A stretch of DNA of 31,269 bases from a virus. The notes under the pieces are model-generated. The model was not told the DNA's origin and ran no database searches. It saw only the letters and a program-made list of their open reading frames with translations. Shown here piece by piece: positions 29,239-31,269 of the stretch. Where the stretch lies: the IMG/VR virus record IMGVR_UViG_3300021960_000318, positions 1 through 31,269 of that record. One strand, 5' to 3'. How positions within the stretch are numbered: the first letter of the stretch is position 1; the number at the start of each line of letters is the position of its first letter. The position numbers were made by a program, and so were the translations under genes.

Positions 29239-30621
29239 ATGACAATATCTTCAACTACAGTAAAGAACTCATATTCAGGTGACGGTAGTACAACTACCTT
29301 TAACTATACCTTTAAAATTTTTTCTAACTCTGATTTGCAAGTTATCATTCGTTCCTCAACTGGAACTGAAACTGTAAAGACAATCACAACTCATTATACG
29401 GTAACGGGTGCTGGTTCAGCTTCTGGGGGTACTGTTGTTTTTACAGCAGGTAATATTCCAACATCTACAGAAACTGTGGTGCTGAGAAGAGCAGTTCCGC
29501 AAACCCAGTCGATAGATTATATCGCTAATGATCCATTCCCTGCGGAAAGTCACGAAGAGGGTTTGGATCGTGCAATGATGACCCTTCAACAAGTACAAGA
29601 AGAAGTTACACGATCACTTAAACTTTCAAGAACGAACACAATGACATCTACAGAATTTACTGTAGGTGCTGCAGATAGAGCTAATAAAATTTTAGCATTT
29701 GATAGTTCAGGAGAATTATCAGTTACACAAGAATTAGGAACTTACACAGGCAACTGGTCAGCATCAACTGCTTACTATGTTAGAGACATTGTTAAAGATA
29801 CGACTAACAATAATATTTATATTTGTAATACGAATCACACATCATCAGGTTCATTGCCAATCTCATCAAATGCAGATACTGCTAAATGGAATTTATTAGT
29901 TGACGCTGCTGCTGCCGCTTCATCTGCTACAGCCGCAGCTAGTTCAGCAAGTGCTGCTGCAACATCTGCAAGTAATGCTGCTAGTTCAGCTAGTGCCGCA
30001 AGTACAAGTGCAAGTAACGCAGCTACATCAGAAAGTAACGCTTCAACATCAGAAACAAATGCTGCAAGTTCAGCTTCATCAGCTTCAACGTCAGCTACGA
30101 ATGCTTCTAACTCTGCAACATCAGCTTCAACATCTGCATCCAATGCATCTACGTCAGCAACCAATGCTTCTAATTCAGCAACTGCTGCTGCTAGTTCTGC
30201 AACGACTGCAGGAACTCAAGCAACCAATGCAAGTAACTCTGCAAGTTCAGCTAGTACGTCTGCTACTAATGCAGCTAGTTCAGCATCAAGTGCTAGTACC
30301 TCTGCATCTAATGCCGCAACTTCAGAAAGCAATGCAGCTAGTTCTGCTAGTACAGCATCTTCAGCTGCCACATCAGCTCAAACAGCACAAGCTGCCGCAG
30401 AAGCCGCTGCCGACAATTTTGATGATACTTATTTAGGAGCTAAAGCTAGTGATCCAACATTAGATAATGATGGTGATCCTTTGACAACAGGAGATTTATA
30501 TTTTAATACTTCAACTAACGAACTAAAAGTATATAATGGTTCAGCATGGCAAACTGCTGCTGTAGATGCTTCTAGTTTTTCAACTAAAGGATTTGCTACA
30601 GCAATGGCAATAGCATTATAG
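29239..30621 (+). CDS. Tail fibre with T7 gp17-type N-terminus
   Basis: A 460-residue protein. Residues 1-135 form the T7 gp17-type tail-attachment domain (TVKNSYSGDGSTTTFNYTFKI, HYTVTGAG, VVLRRAVPQTQSIDYIANDPF, ESHEEGLDRAMMTLQQ). A carbohydrate-binding-like module follows (GNWSASTAYYVRDIV, about 173-215), then a long Ala/Ser/Asn/Thr repeat stalk (about 222-392) and a C-terminal GDLYFNTSTNELKVYNGSAWQ module. There is no large C-terminal receptor domain, so recognition may rest with the next gene products. Base composition returns to that of the capsid genes. Confidence 0.88.
   Translation: MTISSTTVKNSYSGDGSTTTFNYTFKIFSNSDLQVIIRSSTGTETVKTITTHYTVTGAGSASGGTVVFTAGNIPTSTETVVLRRAVPQTQSIDYIANDPFPAESHEEGLDRAMMTLQQVQEEVTRSLKLSRTNTMTSTEFTVGAADRANKILAFDSSGELSVTQELGTYTGNWSASTAYYVRDIVKDTTNNNIYICNTNHTSSGSLPISSNADTAKWNLLVDAAAAASSATAAASSASAAATSASNAASSASAASTSASNAATSESNASTSETNAASSASSASTSATNASNSATSASTSASNASTSATNASNSATAAASSATTAGTQATNASNSASSASTSATNAASSASSASTSASNAATSESNAASSASTASSAATSAQTAQAAAEAAADNFDDTYLGAKASDPTLDNDGDPLTTGDLYFNTSTNELKVYNGSAWQTAAVDASSFSTKGFATAMAIAL
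29905..30406 (+). repeat. Ala/Ser/Asn stalk repeats in tail fibre gene
   Basis: Degenerate 21-base-scale repeats (GCTAGTTCAGC-like and GCATCTAATGC-like units) encode heptads of the form SASNAAT / SATNASN / SASSAST. Such repeats form trimeric stalks in phage fibres and change length by recombination. Open frames on the other strand and in other frames here are by-products of the repeat. Confidence 0.85.
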
Positions 30622-30629
30622 GAGGATAA

Positions 30630-30956
30630 ATGGCACAAGACTTTGAATCAGAAGGCGGTCAAATAACTAACTCAGCAACTACACTATTAACAGCTAATAG
30701 TGATGATGCTATTGTTGGATTAAGACTTGCTAACATAACAGCAAGTACAGTTACTTGTAGTATATGGATTTCTGAAAATGGTTCTACTGATAGATACCTT
30801 GTTAAAGATTTAAGTATTCCAGCAGCTAGTTCAGTTGAATTAGTTAATGGTGGAGCAAAAATAATTTTACAAAATACTGATGTTCTTAAAGGTCAAGCTA
30901 GTGTAGCATCTAGTGTAGATGTTTGGATTAGTAGAGTTGACAGCATTAGTACATAG
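30630..30956 (+). CDS. Small virion/fibre-associated beta protein
   Basis: A 108-residue protein with AGGAGGATAAATGG at its start, a very strong ribosome binding site. Sequence: ITNSATTLLTANSDDAIVGLRLANITAS, CSIWISENGSTDRYLVKDLSIP, VELVNGGAKIILQNTDVLKG. This resembles small beta-sandwich proteins encoded after fibres in many phages. It may be a fibre cap or baseplate-like component; context-based. Confidence 0.65.
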   Translation: MAQDFESEGGQITNSATTLLTANSDDAIVGLRLANITASTVTCSIWISENGSTDRYLVKDLSIPAASSVELVNGGAKIILQNTDVLKGQASVASSVDVWISRVDSIST

Positions 30957-30964
30957 GATAACAA

Positions 30965-31144
30965 ATGGCGTTAAGTAGAAATCAAAATGGTGTTCTTTAC
31001 ATTGGTGATACACCAGCAAGTGAACAAATTTTTGAACATGCACAAGTCATGGATGAAGTTATGGAAATTGAATCTGCGGTTCTTGCAGGTCCAGTTACCT
31101 TTACTCAAACAGTAACAGTAACAGGAACATTGGTAATTGTATAA
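30965..31144 (+). CDS. Small hypothetical fibre-region protein (59 aa)
   Basis: ATG 30965 with AGGATAACAA upstream; TAA 31142-31144 overlaps the next ATG. Product: MALSRNQNGVLYIGDTPASE, EHAQVMDEVMEIESAVLAG, then a beta-rich TFTQTVTVTGTLVIV end. Similar short proteins with a TVTVTGTLVIV ending occur next to marine phage fibre genes. Function unknown. Confidence 0.6.
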   Translation: MALSRNQNGVLYIGDTPASEQIFEHAQVMDEVMEIESAVLAGPVTFTQTVTVTGTLVIV

Positions 31145-31269
31145 TGAGTAAAATAGAAGTAAATCAAATTTCATCACAATGCGGATCAACATTAACGATT
31201 GGTCAATCAGGCGATACAGTAACTTTAGCATCAGGTGCAACTCAAACAGGTTTTGGTAGAACTGGAACT
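31144..31269 (+). CDS. Fibre-type protein, 3'-truncated by window end
   Basis: ATG 31144 (TAATG coupled). The 42 visible residues begin MSKIEVNQISSQCGSTLTI and run GQSGDTVTLASGATQTGFG, a pattern typical of the N-termini of fibre or receptor-binding proteins in marine phages (SKIEVNxI...GSTLTxGxSGDTVTxxSGAT). The frame is open to the end of the window, so its size and receptor domain cannot be judged. Confidence 0.75.
   Translation, partial: MSKIEVNQISSQCGSTLTIGQSGDTVTLASGATQTGFGRTGT

Noticed and set aside
29835-30436. Long open frames opposite and out of phase with the tail fibre stalk
   Set aside because: They translate the Ala/Ser repeats into Ala/Val/Asp or Gln/Leu low complexity and are by-products of the repeat.
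1-31269. CRISPR array, integrase, attachment site, insertion sequence or anti-CRISPR locus
   Set aside because: No regularly spaced palindromic repeats, no integrase or transposase motifs, and no evidence for attachment sites were seen.

Overview
The window is part of the genome of a tailed, T7-like (podovirus-type) bacteriophage. The right half carries, in T7 order, a large terminase, a gp8-type portal, scaffold, major capsid protein, tail tubular proteins A and B, four or five internal virion proteins, and a fibre with a T7 gp17-type N-terminus. The DNA is strongly A+T-rich. The accessory genes (paired 2OG-Fe(II) oxygenases, DUF3310, many small basic proteins) are of the kind seen in marine phages of oligotrophic alphaproteobacteria such as SAR11. 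The host assignment is inference. No integrase, RNA polymerase, DNA polymerase or tRNA gene is visible.

Layout. 1-4586 (+): a truncated and a complete 2OG-Fe(II) oxygenase, then a lysis block (XhlA-like protein, PD-(D/E)XK-like protein, M15 peptidase endolysin, 3TM-type holin) mixed with small exported Cys proteins, followed by a run of tiny Lys/Arg-rich proteins. 4591-4653: structured terminator at a convergent junction. 4658-7872 (-): replication/recombination cluster with a DnaA domain IV-like protein, DUF3310, a Gly-rich protein, an ERF-family annealing protein and a RecB/Cas4-like nuclease. 7873-7965: divergent control region with a perfect consensus DnaA box. 7966-11464 (+): Cro-like regulator, small proteins, C5 cytosine methyltransferase, HTH replication-initiator-like protein with internal repeats, a zinc-motif protein, and a probable small terminase. 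11465-12675 (-): small accessory proteins, including three very short membrane peptides, with G-run ribosome binding sites. 12676-13326: long non-coding control region. 13327-31269 (+): the virion module, running off the right edge inside a second fibre-type gene.

How it fits together. Two divergent regions (near 7.9 kb and 12.7-13.3 kb) and two convergent junctions (4.6 kb and 11.46 kb), each with a hairpin, divide the window into four transcription units. The leftward 4.7-7.9 kb unit and the rightward 8-11.5 kb unit together look like the early/replication functions; the rightward 13.3 kb-to-end unit (continuing, through sequence outside the window, into something like the 1-4.6 kb genes) holds assembly, host recognition and lysis.

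Most interesting points: the methyltransferase gene is open in two frames, and both carry recognisable methyltransferase C-terminal signatures; a 37-residue basic peptide copies the N-terminus of the major capsid protein; a phage DnaA-like DNA-binding protein coexists with a perfect DnaA box; iteron-like repeats lie inside an initiator-like gene; and there is a cluster of tiny membrane peptides.
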